This document shows positions 11,892-24,907 of a stretch of DNA of 64,000 nucleotides, piece by piece. Under the pieces are notes generated by a model. The model saw nothing but the letters and a program-made list of their open reading frames with translations. It searched no databases and was not told where the DNA came from. The DNA is taken from NCBI GenBank assembly GCA_965153355.1, contig OZ231127.1:7254001-7318000 (forward strand), read 5' to 3'. How positions within the stretch are numbered: the first letter of the stretch is position 1; every line of letters begins with the position of its first letter. Made by a program: the position numbers and the translations under genes. The stretch comes from Flaccisagitta enflata. Its lineage: Eukaryota > Chaetognatha > Sagittoidea > Aphragmophora.

Positions 11892-13342
11892 TACCCATCA
11901 GTACACTTGACACCATAGCTGTAAATTTATTGTGGGCGATTGTACATTACCCATCAGTACACTTGATACCTTGGCTGTATCTGTATTGTGGGTGATTGCA
12001 CAACACCCATCAGTGCACTTGACACCTTGGCTAAATCCGTGTTGTGAGCGATTGCACATTACCCATCAGTACACTTGACACCTTGGCTGTATCTGTATTG
12101 TGGGCGATTGCACATTACCCATCAGTACACTTGACACCTTGGCTGTATCTGTATTGTGGGCGATTGTACAGTACCTATCAGTACACTCGACACCTTGGCT
12201 GTATCCTTATTGTGGGCGATTGTACAGTACCCATCAGTACACTTGACACCTTGGCTGCATCCGTATTGAGGCCGATTATACATTACCCATCAGTACACTC
12301 GACACCTTGGCTGTATCCTTATTGTGGGCGATTGTACAGTACCCATCAGTACACTTGACACCATGGCTGCATCCGTATTGAGGCCGATTGTACATTACCC
12401 ATCAGTACACTTGACACCTTGGCTGTATCTGTATTGTGGGCAATTGCACATTACCCATCAGTACACATGACACCTTGGCTGTATCTGTATTGTGGGCGAT
12501 TGTACATTACCCATCAGTACACTTGACACCTTGGCTGAATCTGTATTGTGGGCGATTGTACAGTACCCATCAGTACACTTGACACCTTGGCTGAATCTGT
12601 ATTGTGGGCGATTGTACATTACCTATCGGTACACCTGACACCTTGGCTGTATCTGTATTGTGGGCGATTGTACATTACCCATCGGTGTACTTGACACCAT
12701 GGCTGTATCTGTATTGTGGGCGATTGTACATTACCCATCAGTACACTTGACACCTTGGCTGAATCTGTATTGTGGGCGATTGTACATTACCCATCAGTAC
12801 ACTTGACACCTTGGCTGTATCTGTATTGTGGGCGATTGTACATTACCCATCGGTACACCTGACACCTTGGCTGTATCTGTATTGTGGGCGATTGTACATT
12901 ACCCATCGGTGTACTTGACACCATGGCTGTATCTGTATTGTGGGCGATTGTACATTACCCATCAGTACACTTGACACCTTGGCTGTATCTGTATTGTGGG
13001 CGATTGTACATTACCCATCAGTACACTTGACACCTTGGCTGTATTTGTATTGTGGGCGATTGAACATTACCCATCGGTACACTTGACACCATGGCTGTAT
13101 CTGTATTATGGGCGATTGTACATTACCCATCAGTACACTTGACACCTTGGCTGTATCTGTATTATGGGCGATTGTACATTACCCATCAGTACACTTGACA
13201 CCTTGGCTGTATCTGTATTGTGGGCGATTGCACATTACCCATCAGTACACTTGACACCTTGGCTGTATCTGTATTGTGGGTGATTGTACAGTACCCATCA
13301 GTACACTTGACACCTTGGCTGTATCTGTATTGTGGGCTATTG
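11892..13342. repeat. 56-bp minisatellite, block 2 (about 26 units)
   Basis: This continues block 1 in phase. Local duplications are visible: a CATCCGTATTGAGGCC variant pair recurs 112 bp apart (two units, near 12250 and 12365), and a CGGTGTACTTGACACCATGG variant recurs about 224 bp apart (four units, near 12684 and 12907). This fits unequal exchange. Confidence 0.95.
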
Positions 13343-14097
<755 letters not shown>

Positions 14098-14645
14098 TAC
14101 ATCACCCATCAGTACACTTGACACCTTGGCTGTCTTTGTATTGTGGGCGATTGTACATTACCCATCAGTACACTTGACACCTTGGCTGTATCTGTATTGT
14201 GGGTGATTGTACATCACCCATCAGTACACTTGACACCTTGGCTGTATCTGTATTATGGGCGATTGTACATTACCCATCAGTACACTTGACACCTTGGCTG
14301 TATATTCATTGTGGGCCATTGTACATTACCCATCAGTACACTTGACACCTTGGCTGTATCTGTATTGTGGGCGATTGTACATTACCCATCAGTACACTTG
14401 ACACCTTGGCTGTATCTGTATTGTGGGCGATTGTACATTACCCATCAGTACACTTGACACCTTGGCTGTATATTCATTGTGGGCGATTGTACATTACCCA
14501 TCAGTACACTTGACACCTTGGCTGAATCTGTATTGTGGGCGATTGTACATTACCCATCGGTACACCTGTCACCTTGGCTGTATATTCATTGTGGGCCATT
14601 GTACATTACCCATCAGTATACTTGACACTTTGGCTGTATCTTTAT
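14098..14645. repeat. 56-bp minisatellite, block 3 (about 10 units)
   Basis: Resumes at TACATCACCC in phase with block 2 and ends near CTTTGGCTGTATC. Confidence 0.95.
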
Positions 14646-15075
14646 GAATAAGTTTAATCTAGGTCAATATTTGTTTCTAGCTGAACACAGATCAATCTTC
14701 TTTCACCATAAGTAACTTTTTAGACACAAAAAATGACGGGGCTGTAAAAGAAGTGTCGCTTTTAGACAAGTAAAGCTGCAAATACCAGTCAAAAGGTTTG
14801 ATACATTTTTTTTGAAATCTAACCAATCTGAGGTTTGAAGCTCAATTCCTTTTCGTCTTTTCAATCTTGTCTTTCTTTATGTTCGGAAGGTAACCTCAAT
14901 TGGGCTTGGAAGCTTTCCAGTAGAGGGAGGAGCATTTAATCAAGGTTGTTTACCCAGCACTTGGCGACTATCAATGAAAAATTATTGAACCTAAATGGGG
15001 CCATATGAGTATTGAGTTACTGAAATCTAGATAAAAAGGAAAGTTGTTTTCCAAAGGGTAATTCAATTACTTTGC
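14646..15075. other. Unassigned stretch after the array
   Basis: No gene. It contains AACCAATCTGAGGTTTGAAGC, loosely like the centre of family E elements, so it may be a decayed foldback. Confidence 0.35.
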
Positions 15076-15372
15076 CTTGTCTGTTGATGATACCATAACT
15101 GCAACCATTGCATTTGAGGCTGTTGCCCAAAGGAAAACCCGGTGTTGCCTCTTCCATTGATGATACCATAACTGCTTATTTAGAATACAAATGTCACTGT
15201 CCATTACAGGCCATTTCCCAAAGGAAGACCCGGTGTTGCTTCCTCTGTTGATGATACAATAACTGCTTGTTTAATGTTCAAATATCACTGTCCATTTCAG
15301 GCTGTTTCCCCGAAGAAAAAACCCGGCGTTGCCTTCTCTGTTGATGATACCATAACTGCAACCATGTGGCTC
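15076..15372. repeat. Four ~80-95-bp diverged tandem units
   Basis: GTTGATGATACCATAACTGC recurs near 15082, 15159, 15247 and 15341, with AAACCCGGTGTTGCC and CACTGTCCATT between copies. No open frame runs through. Confidence 0.75.
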
Positions 15373-16257
15373 GAGAAACTCATCGGTCTTTTATGCCTCA
15401 GAGATCCCTTTCTTCATCGATCATGAATACAAGAGTAAAAAAAAAAAAACAGGGAGTTTTCTTTGATTGAAGAAAAGGAAAAGGAAGATGAATACTAGGA
15501 AAGGATGAGGACAAGGAGTGGCAGAAGAGGAGGAGGGCACTCAAGGCCGAATCCTCATCTGAAAATGCTCCATAACCACTCAAGGCAGAATCGTACTAAA
15601 AAGGTTGCAATTTTTACTGCTCATTGAAATTAAAGTGTTTTTTATGAGCAAACTTCAAAAGCAAAGTTTGCTTGGGCCCTGATTGATACTTTATTTGCAT
15701 CACTTTTCATTTTTTTTTTCATATCATCTATTGATATAATCAATTATTGTCAATTCTTGAAAATTTTAAGATAAAATTTCAAAAATTCATATTTTTGATT
15801 TTTTTTTAGAAAATAATCTATTTTGTTTAATTTCTAAAGATATCAAAGCAGGTAATAAAAAAATGTAGATTTCTTTTTTTCATGATTTTTTATATTACAT
15901 TTCTATATCCTTAAAAAGAATTTCAATAATTCTCTCTTTAGAATTGATGAAAAATGATGTTAAAATAAGGATAAAGCTAAACATACTAAAGATCATCCTC
16001 TTTCATAAATAAAATTTTAAGAATCCCCCAGAAAAAAACACTCTTGTTAAAAATATAAATAAGGGATGTCTTACTTCATTCCACTCAAGTCCGAATTTTG
16101 ACTAAAGTGGATTCAGTTTTAAGTAGTCTAGAATTCGGCCTAAAATGGTTTCCCCCAGAAAAGGTATGAAAGAAGTGCGGAAAATTGAAAACTGAAGAGA
16201 ATGAGAAATAGAATTATTGAACCATTTGTGATGACACCTGCAGTTTCTGGAACCATT
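15373..16257. other. AT-rich stretch without a gene
   Basis: Low-complexity A/T runs at 15700-16060. CACTCAAGGCCGAAT near 15538 and ATTCGGCCTAAAATGG near 16133 are loosely inverted and could be decayed element ends. No coding signal. Confidence 0.35.
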
Positions 16258-16418
16258 TTTTTAGTCGCGTGCACGCGACTCTATGACCCACTCTGTCCGT
16301 CTGTCGGTCCGTCCGTCCGTCCGTCGGTCGGTCGGTCGGTCACACTTAGCTTTTCTTAGCTTTTTCGCCGCTCCTGCCCACCCGCACGCGACTTCGGCTC
16401 GTGTATACGGCCTTGTTT
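16258..16418 (-). mobile_element. Family A element, short
   Basis: TTAGTCGCGTGCACGCGACT hairpin, GTCCGTCC/GGTC core, TCACACTTAGC, then CGCTCCTGCCCACCCGCACG and GTATACGGCCTTGTT. The middle GCCCAAAT...GGTGACC part is deleted. Confidence 0.85.
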
Positions 16419-16788
16419 TTTTATGGCAAATGTTGGTTTAAGTTTTCAAATCTTCAACAAGGAAAAAAGAGTCAGTAGTGAAAGAAAGATAAACTCACCA
16501 TGATTATACATGAGGATCTGGCCTGTGCGTGTGCGTCAGTGTGTGATTGTGATTGTGGATGCAGAACGGGAATGGTTTGGGGGTGGTGGAGTTCTAATAG
16601 TTGATTCTACTCGTTAGGTATCGATTTAGAGCCTGGGTGATGGTGGGAAGTAGTGTTCTGTAGTCGGTGAAGTTGAAATAGGTGATTCTACCTGATAGGG
16701 GGGGGGCGAGAGATCTTCCCAGTCTGTTTAAGTCCCTGTTTTGGTCTCTGTCTTTGTTTGTCTAGCGGCCTGTTTCCATGTCCCTGCC

Positions 16789-17077
<289 letters not shown>

Positions 17078-17334
17078 CATCACTCCCATAGACACACACA
17101 CATGCGAGGCGTCGTTTGATGAATCCTCACGAATCCCCCAATCGATTCCTCGCTAAAAATAAACCTTGAAGCGGTTTGTGTCAATTGGCTTTCAGTTGAC
17201 ACATTTGGTGCCAGAATTCTTCTTCCTCTTTTTTTTTTTGCGTGACTACGACGATCCTCCGTGAAAGAGAAAAAAAGAAGAAAAAGAGGGAGCGCATCAA
17301 AACAACATTTTTTAGGCCCCTCAAGACTCTTTCT

Positions 17335-17936
17335 ATTTGGGCGGCAGCTCCAAGGGGCCGATGTTGTGTAGGGCAAAGAGGTGAATATCCGGACATTCGT
17401 CCTTCCATCAATCCTTCCTTCCATCCATTCTTCTGTCCTTCCCTCCCTCCATCCCTCCGTCCATCCCCCTGGATGGCCATCGAGACCTCAAAAAAATACG
17501 CTCAGCCCTGATTTTTGCCCTCCAAGCCCTCAAATACGCCCTTCAAGCTTAATATCATCCCTCCGTGCCTTAAGTCTGTCCTCCTGCGCCAAGCCTGCCC
17601 TCCAGACCTCAAATCTGCGCTCCAAACTTCAATTAAGCTCTCCAGGCCTCAAATCTGCCCTCCTGGGCCACGCCTACCTTCCAGACCTCAGATCTGCCCT
17701 CCAAACCTCAAATAAGCTCTCTAGGCCTTAAATCTGCCCTCTCGTCCTTAGATTCGCCTTCATTGTCCTTAATCAGTCATCTGAGGCCTGAAATATGCTC
17801 CCTAAGGATGTCTTGAAATTCACCCCTCAATTCTACAGTACGTTGGCTCTTTGGGGTCGCTGCCCCGCTCACGATGCACCCCTTCACTTGACCACTCAAA
17901 GCAATACATCGGGTACCGCTGACCTTGTGCGATCCT
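17335..17936 (-). mobile_element. Family B element
   Basis: Left side is the hairpin end in reverse (TTTGGGCGGCAGCTCCAAGG). Core 17500-17800 is a minisatellite of CCTCAAATCTGCCCTCC units. An inner inverted repeat is visible as GTGAATATCC near 17380 and GAAATTCACCCC near 17815. Right side has GGTCGCTGCCCCGCTC and CGGGTACCGCTGACC. CCTTCCATCCATCC runs occupy 17400-17470. Confidence 0.7.
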
Positions 17937-18046
17937 TGGATGACTAGTTTTTCTTCATCCCAAGTCAAGGTCCCAAAAGAAGCAATGTCCTTTCGAAAAG
18001 CACTTGCGCTTATTCATGAGTCTAAATTAAACGAAAAAGTTTTTTT

Positions 18047-18230
18047 CAGTCACGTGCACGCGACTCTATAACCTGCTATGTCTGTCGGTCGGTCCGTTGG
18101 TTGGTCGCCGTTAGCTTTTTCGGCGTTTTTGGCTTTTTTGAGCGCTCCTTCCCAAATGCTTAAGTTAACCTTTTTCATTACTGCTCCTGCCCGCCCATAC
18201 GCGATTTCGGTAGCAGTGTATCCGGCCTTT
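18047..18230 (-). mobile_element. Family A element
   Basis: Hairpin GTCACGTGCACGCGAC has one broken pair. A short GGTCGGTCCGTTGGTTGGTC core follows, then CTTAAGTTAACCTTTTTCA, CTCCTGCCCGCCC and GTGTATCCGGCCTTTTC. Confidence 0.8.
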
Positions 18231-18319
18231 TCTTTAATCTTGAGACGCCCCTAGTCTTAACTCTAGTAACGAGTAACATAATGTCCCGGATATTCACATG
18301 ATAGTCTTATTTGTTTGGA

Positions 18320-18372
18320 AGGGGGAAGAGGGAAGGGGGAAGGGGGAAGGGGAAGGGGGAAGGGGGAGGGAG
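18320..18372. repeat. GGGGAAG purine repeat
   Basis: Short GGGGGAAGGGGGAAGG tract. Confidence 0.8.
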
Positions 18373-18443
18373 CTGACGGGAAAGATACTTCTTTTATGCA
18401 CATTCCTTTTCCCCGCCTAATTGTGAATCATGTGTTCGCAGTA

Positions 18444-18741
18444 GGGTGGTCGGGAATTAGGGTAAAATTTCAAAAAATGATAAACTCTAGTCTTTTGCAT
18501 ATATGTACCAAATTAGAGGGTTTTCCTACAAGTAGAGGTCTGAATTTTAACATCAAACTATGTCAGCAAAACTATAGGCTTCCCAAAGCAATGAAAAAAA
18601 TCCCCCTAAGCAGCCTATGGTTTTGCGGACAAGGTTTTTTGTTTAATTTCACACCCCAACTTTTGAGAAATCCTTCTTTTACTGGATATTTGTGCCCCGA
18701 GTATATCAGTATTTAAATTTTGACCAAATTCTCGACCACCT
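18444..18741. mobile_element. 298-bp MITE with GGTGGTCG ends, TA duplication
   Basis: Ends read GGGTGGTCGGGAATTAGGGT and AGGTGGTCGAGAATTTGGTC inward, then AAAATTT on both sides. TA lies at 18442-18443 and 18742-18743. The 133-codon frame crossing the left end is not a gene. Confidence 0.75.
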
Positions 18742-18962
18742 TAGTTAGCAGTTGTGAGGTCCTGAATCTTGAAATTCCTCCGCCCTCTCATGATCGCACC
18801 CATTATTTTAGGGCGGCTCGTCCCTCTCACACCACTCATACAGATGGATGAATCAACAGTAGTAACTACACCCCATCCCCACATGGCCACACCCTTGTCT
18901 CAGAGACATCAGGGTATTGCACCCCATCTCCTTTGTATGGCGAAGTTCGTAGTACTGTCTCC

Positions 18963-19140
18963 AACTTTTGAATCGCGTACTTGCGATTCTCAATGAGAGG
19001 CTTTGTTCCTCCTTCCGTCCATCCGTCCATGCATGATGATCGAGTCGAGCAGTGTGAAAACGCGCATTTCAGATGCTGTAGTTGTGATTGTGTGTTTTTG
19101 GTTAGAGAGGGCTGCGCATTCCTGCTTACCCCGCGACGAT
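18963..19140 (-). mobile_element. Family A-related element, subfamily III
   Basis: Hairpin ATCGCGTACTTGCGAT (mostly pairing), GAGAGGCTTTGTTCC, short TCCGTCCATCCGTCC core, then GAGTCGAGCAGTGTGAAAAC and GCGCATTTCAGATGCTG. The last two blocks recur at 38500-38545 and, decayed, at 42462-42520. Confidence 0.65.
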
Positions 19141-19354
19141 ACTGATTTCTTTGGGCTATATTTATCCCCCTGATCAAATTTCTTTGAGTCTGACGGCCTC
19201 AAAAGGACGATGATATGTCTTATAAACAAACTAAAAAAAAGACAGATAACAAGAAAGACTCATATTACATGCAGCACGTTACACCTGACACGTGACACGT
19301 ATTCTTTTGCGATAACAATATTACTCTTTATCTTTCTTTCTGCTTTACTTATCA

Positions 19355-19943
<589 letters not shown>

Positions 19944-20039
19944 ATGTTGTCAGCAAATGAACTGCCTTGCCATTTACCTTTGATGATCAAACATTAGTCG
20001 TATTCCTGTCGTAATTGCTTTGCTTGAAAAAAGGAAAAA

Positions 20040-20426
20040 AATAACAACTAAGGAACACAAACACGGCTTCGTGTTTCAAGGGGTCGCACTGGTGCGGGGG
20101 CACGGGGGGCACGGGGGTAAAGGGGGTCGCTCTGGCACGCTTCTGCGGTAGGGAAAATGACTAAGTTGGAAAAAAAAGGGGGGGGCAAAATGAGTGGGGT
20201 TGGATAGGGGAAATCAAAACAGTGGCATATCATGAGGTGCTATTGGGGAAATCAAAACAGTGGCATGTCAAAGCGTGCAATTTGGCTCGCAAAAAAGGGG
20301 CAATGCAACGGGGTTGGAAGGAGGGCAATGAAAGACCAATATGTTTTGGGGTGCGGAGCATCGCTGCTTTTTGAGGTGGGGTGTCAAAAAGTGTCATTTG
20401 AGGAAGAGATGAGCTCATTATTTTGA
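20040..20426. other. G-rich intergenic stretch with a short duplication
   Basis: GGAAATCAAAACAGTGGCAT occurs twice (about 20208 and 20247). Runs of GGGG and GGGGCACGGGGGG are present. No supported gene. Confidence 0.4.
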
Positions 20427-20535
20427 AAGAAAGAATGGAAAGAAGGGAGGAAAGGAGAGAGGGAGGAAGGGAGAGAGGGAGGAAGGGAGAGAGGGAGGAA
20501 GGAAGGAAGGAATGAAAGAAGGAAGAAAAGGAGTA
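20427..20535. repeat. (GGAA/GAGG)n purine tract
   Basis: GGAAGGGAGAGAGGGAGGAA units, imperfect. Confidence 0.85.
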
Positions 20536-20831
20536 TGTACTCATGCAGTTGTGTGCGTTACTGTAAAAGGAAGCACGCTTGTTTTTTTTTTGTTTTTTTT
20601 TTTCAATTTATGAAGGGACTTATTTCACATACTATTAACTAAGTACCTCTTCTCAAGACTGATGGCAGATCCTCTTCTTTACTTTTAGCCAAAAGGAAAC
20701 TCGAGATTAAACTTGAAAAACGAGTCAAGGCTTTTCTTAAAGCTCAAGGCTCATAATAATAAGTGAAATATGAGAGAGAGGAAAAAATGCGAAAAAAAGA
20801 AAGAAAGGAAGAGAAAAAGAAAAAAAAAGAA

Positions 20832-21314
20832 ATAGTCGCAAAAGCGTTAGATGGTCAGCGGTACCCGTGCCCTGCTTTAGTAGGTTGTAGTTGAAGTTGA
20901 GGGGGGAGCAGGGCAGCGGCCCCGAAGGGGTCGATGACCTATGCTTTCACACAGGGAAATTTTCTCCTCCTCCTCCTCCGTTCCCCCTCCCCCCACCTCC
21001 AGGCCCATATCTCAGCCTCAAAGCCCATATCCCAGCCTCGAGGCCCAAATCCCAGTCTTGAGGCCTAAATCCCTTGAAGCTGGAATTCGGGCCTCAAAGA
21101 TAGGATTTTGGCTGTAAGATAGAATTTGGGCCTTGAGGTTGGGATTTGGACCTCAAGACTGGGATTTGGGCCACAAGGCTGGGATATGGGCTTCGAGGCT
21201 GAGATATGGGCCTGGAGGAGGTGGGGGGGGGGGGGGGGGGTACGGAGGAGAAGGAGAAAATTCCCCTGTGTGAAAGCATAGGTCATCGACCCCTTCGGGG
21301 CCGCTGCCCAAAAA
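20832..21314 (+). mobile_element. Family B element, complete
   Basis: Best example of the family. Left: ATAGTCGCAAAAGCGTTAGA, TGGTCAGCGGTACCCGTG, CCCTGC...GCAGGGCAGCGG, CCCCGAAGGGGTCGATGACC, TATGCTTTCACACAGGG, then CTCCTCC. Core: ~20-bp units such as GAGGCCCAAATCCCAGTCTT, inverting orientation near 21070. Right: GGAGGAGAAGGAGAAAATTC, CCCTGTGTGAAAGCATAGG, TCATCGACCCCTTCGGGGCC, GCTGCCCAAAAAA. Inverted arms of about 75 bp frame the minisatellite; the left end has about 70 extra bp. No coding capacity. Confidence 0.88.
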
Positions 21315-21445
21315 AGCAGGAGCTTTTTTACAGTAAATAATGAAAACGAAGTAACAGTAACATCAACGCGGTAAAAAGTGTACGCAATGTTTCAGTCGCA
21401 TTGCCTGTTTCTATGGAAACCAATATTGATAGCTTTAATGTCACA

Positions 21446-21573
21446 GCAAGGCCGGATACACGGCTACTCTAGCCGAGTGTGGTTAGGCAGAGGCAGTGAT
21501 AAACAGGCCGCAACCAACCGACCATCCGTTTGACGGACATAGCAAGTTAAAGAGTCGCGTGTACGCGACTATA
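21446..21573 (+). mobile_element. Family A element, short
   Basis: AGCAAGGCCGGATACACGGC, CTAGCCGAGTGTGGTTAGGC, CCAACCGACCATCC and a perfect hairpin GTCGCGTGTACGCGAC followed by TATAAA. Confidence 0.8.
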
Positions 21574-21688
21574 AACTGAAGAAATCATGAATCTAGAATA
21601 TAAACAAGTGACGCTAGGTTACAATATCGTTGCGGACAGGTGGGCAGGGGCAACCAACCCCTAGCCTCAACCCAACATACACAACTAG

Positions 21689-22298
21689 ATCCGAGGACCG
21701 CACATGGTCCGCGGTACCCAACGCCCTGCTTGGAGTTTTCAGCTAAAGAAGTGGAGTGAGAGCAGGGCAGCGGCCCTAAAGAGCCGATGTCCACAGACAC
21801 AGGCACAGACACAGGGGTGAATTTCAAGACGTCCTGAGAAGGCAAAGGCACTTTCAATGGTGGATTTACTAGATTGGAGCACAGTGATAAGGCATGTAGG
21901 AGCAGATTTGGGGCGTACAAGGGCACAAATGAGATCAGTGATGAGGGCAGATTAGAGACCTTAGGAGTTCTTTTGATGACAGAATTGAGACCCAAGTGGT
22001 CAGATTTCAGGTTTGAGATGGCTGATTTTAGGCCTGAAATGGTTGATTTTGGGCCTTGATAGGCTGATTTAGGGCTTGAGAGAGCTAATTTTAGACCTAA
22101 GAGAGCTGAATTTTGGTCTGAAAGGGCTAAGTTTTGAGCCTGTGAGGACCGATTTTGGGCCTGAGAGGGCTAATTTTGGGTCAGAGAGAACTGATTTGAA
22201 GCCTAAGGGGCCTAGGGGGATGGATGGATGTACGGACGTCTTGAAATTCACCCCTATGATCTACTGGACATCAGCCCTTTGGGGCTGCTGCCCAAAAA
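21689..22298 (+). mobile_element. Family B element, divergent inner arm
   Basis: GGTCCGCGGTACCCAACGCC, GAGCAGGGCAGCGGCCCTAA, and inner arm GGGGTGAATTTCAAGACGTC, matched inverted by GACGTCTTGAAATTCACCCC at 22236-22255. The core has GGCCTGAGAGGGCTAATTTT units. The right end is CCCTTTGGGGCTGCTGCCCA then AAAAG. It shares its inner arm with 17335-17936 rather than with 20832. Confidence 0.8.
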
Positions 22299-22401
22299 GT
22301 GTATAAGAGGCTTCTTTTTCCACTTTTCAACTCATTGACTGGGGACCGATGGACAGCCGAACAGACAAAGCATCTTATAAAAATGCAAGTTGGCAACTAA
22401 A

Positions 22402-22922
22402 ATAGTCGCAAAAGAGTCAGAAGGTCAGCGGTAGCTGTGCCCTGCCTAAGTAGATTGCACTTGAAGTTGATGGGGAAGCAGGGCAACGGCCCCCAAGGGG
22501 TCAATGACCAATGCTTTCACACATATGTAGAATTTTCTCCTCCTTCTCTTCCTTCTCCTCCTCCTTCTCCTCCTCCTTCTCCTCCTCCTCCTCCTCCATC
22601 CCTTCGCTATCAAATCCCAGTCTCGAGGCGCAAATTCCAGTCTGGTGACCCAAATCCCAGTCTCAAGGCCCATATCCCAGCCTCGAGGCCCAAATCCTAG
22701 CCTCAACGCCCAAATCCTAGCCTGGAGGCTCAGATCCCAGCCTTCAGACCCCATCTCAGCCTCAAGGATTTAGCCCTCAAGGCTGAGATAAAGGCCTGAA
22801 GTCTGGGATTTGGGCCTCGAAACTGGGATTTAAGGGGGTGACGGAGAAGGAGAAGGAGGAGAAAATTCCCAATATGTGTGAAAGCATAGGTCATTGACCC
22901 CTTTGGTGCCGCTGCCCAAAAA
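22402..22922 (+). mobile_element. Family B element with CTCCTT tract
   Basis: Same outer and inner arms as the copy at 20832 (GTCGCAAAAGAGTCAGAAGG; CCCCCAAGGGGTCAATGACC; right end GACCCCTTTGGTGCCGCTGC). A CTCCTCCTTCTCC tract (22536-22600) precedes the TCGAGGCCCAAATCC core. Confidence 0.85.
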
Positions 22923-22972
22923 CTATGAATCTGAATTCAAATTCTCAGGAACCAATAGACTAAACCAAATCT

Positions 22973-23162
22973 GAGCGCGTTTCTAGTCATGGACAACCGC
23001 GTTTTTAAAAGGCCACTTGGTCGCTCGTTACATTTATTCACTCGCATCGCTCACTCGCTCTGCAGCGCTCCACTTTGCTACACTCGATTCGCTCACCCGC
23101 ATTGTTCAAAGGCTTGCTCGCTAACTCTGCTTACTACCTTATGGGATGGTAGAAATTGAATT
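22973..23162 (-). mobile_element. Family C element, truncated
   Basis: Starts GAGCGCGTTTCTAGTCATGG, AACCGCGTTTTTAAAAGGCC, then GCTCGC/CACTCGC words. The far TIR is not recognisable, so the right end is lost or decayed. Confidence 0.7.
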
Positions 23163-23169
23163 CAAGTTC

Positions 23170-23550
23170 ATGCTGTAAACACAATCAACTGGAATGATCA
23201 TGTTTGTTGTCTTGACAAGAGGCACTCCCTTCATGAGATAGAGATAGAGACATGAGAAATAAAGGAAAATGAGACAAAGATAGAGACATACAAATCAATG
23301 GGAATGATCATGTTTGTTATCGTGACAAGAAGCACTCCCCTCATGAGATAGAGATAGAGACATGAGAAATAAAGGGAAATGAGACAAAGATAGAGACATA
23401 CAAATTAACGGGAATGACCATGTTTGTTGTCGTGACAAGAAGCACTCCCCTCATGAGATAGAGATAGAGACATGAGAAATAAAGGGAAATGAGACAAAGA
23501 TAGAGACATCCAAATTAACGGGAATGACCATGTTTGTTATCGTGACAAGC
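23170..23550. repeat. 110-bp tandem repeat, about 3.4 units
   Basis: ATGTTTGTT(G/A)TCGTGACAAG recurs every 110 bp (motif starts near 23198, 23308, 23418, 23528). Each unit also holds GAGATAGAGATAGAGACATG. Units are very similar, so the expansion is recent. Confidence 0.9.
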
Positions 23551-23852
23551 ACACCCTTTGCTTTTTCTTTCCCAGCAAGGCCATTGTTGACGAAAGCAGA
23601 CAACCTTTAACACGTCCTCCTTCTCCTACGTCTCCTCCTCCTCCTCTTCCTCATACACCTCCTTCCCCTCTTCTTCCTTTCTCCCTTTCAAAAAACGATT
23701 CCACATTTATCCTTCTTTTATCTTTTCATCGGTTTACGCTCTTTACCCACAGTCTTAACCAGTCCACAGTAAACCACATCTTGGTGATAAAATTCACAGT
23801 CAGTAAGAAATAACGTCTGCCCGATGAAAAATTAGCACTTGATACATTGTTA

Positions 23853-24051
23853 TTCTCGTGCTACGCGACTCTACACCCCGCTATGTTTGTCCGTTGGTTG
23901 GTTGATTGGTCCCCCTTATATACTTTTTTTTTTTTTGCCGTTTTTTGAGATTTTTGAGCTCACTGCTCTTGCCCAAATATCCTAGTAATCTTCTCTGTCA
24001 CTGCTCCTGCCCACCCGCACGCGACTGGGGTAGCAATAAATCCGGCCTTGT
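23853..24051 (-). mobile_element. Family A element, decayed hairpin
   Basis: CTCGTGCTACGCGACTCTAC, GTTGGTTGGTTGATTGGTCC core, GCCCAAATATCCTAGTAATC, CACCCGCACGCGACTGGGGT and TCCGGCCTTGTT. Confidence 0.75.
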
Positions 24052-24540
24052 TGAAAGTTTTTTTTTTATTTTGCAGCAAGCAAGTCCCATTTTGATAATT
24101 CCACAAAAAAAAATGTTTGCAGAGAATGTAAGAGCAAATGAGTTGTTTTTGTTTTTTTTTTTTAGCATAATCGGGAAATTATAGTTGGACCATATTCATT
24201 TCATGAATTCAACTGGTCATTAAAAGTGTATGGCCCATTTCTGACATTTCTGACCTTTACTTGAGTTATTTATCACGTTGGTTCCTTATCTTTTTTGTGC
24301 AATATGTAGTGCTACTAGTCCCCCGGTGTGAACAGGAAAACAATACAACCGATATTTGTTTTTGATTAATGTGAGAAATTTGTTAATGAGAATTGTTACC
24401 ATATGCAGATCCCAGACCTACAGGATCCACAATGTCTCTCACACTTGATTTCCACAAATCAGCCTTTCTTAGGTCGCGCAAAGCTAACTCCACACTGTCT
24501 GATTCTTCTTCATCTTTTCCCTTTTCTTCTTTTCTTTTAT

Positions 24541-24640
24541 GTGCGAAAAAGCACCTCTACAACTGGCCGTGTCCGTTGGTTGGTTGGTCGGTTGGTCGGT
24601 GGGTTGGTCTGTCGGTAACTCATGCGTTCGACGATCCACA
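24541..24640 (-). mobile_element. Family A half element
   Basis: GTGCGAAAAAGCACCTCTAC keeps a hairpin shape (GTGC...GCAC), followed by TGGCCGTGTCCGTTGGTTGG and (GGTC)n. The distal end is missing. Confidence 0.5.
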
Positions 24641-24725
24641 TGTCGCACCTTATTGGCCTACTTGACCTTGTTTCTTCTTCTTCTCCTCTTCCATATTCCT
24701 GATGATTTTGGGATAAATGCCTCTT

Positions 24726-24907
24726 TTTTAGTCGCGGACACGCGACTCTACACCTTGCCGTGTCGGTCGGTAGGTCAGTCCGTCGGTCTGTCGGTCTGTC
24801 GGTCCGTCGGTCCGTCGGTCCGTCACATTTTTGAATTCCGAGCGGTTTTCGCATTACTGCTCCTGCCCAACCGTCCGCGACTGGATTGCCGTGTATCCGG
24901 CCTTGTT
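24726..24907 (-). mobile_element. Family A element (GGAC subtype)
   Basis: Hairpin GTCGCGGACACGCGAC, GGTCGGTAGGTCAGTCCGTC core, TTTTTGAATTCCGAGCGGTT, CCCAACCGTCCGCGACTGGA and GTGTATCCGGCCTTGTTT. Close relative of 1853-2030 in opposite orientation. The distal arm carries GTCCGCGAC, matching the GGAC of the hairpin. Confidence 0.88.

Noticed and set aside
10399-12358. Several 60-140-codon frames with YPSVHLTPWLYLYCG-like repeats
   Set aside because: A 56-bp unit without stops in any frame produces them. They shift frame each unit and have no conserved start.
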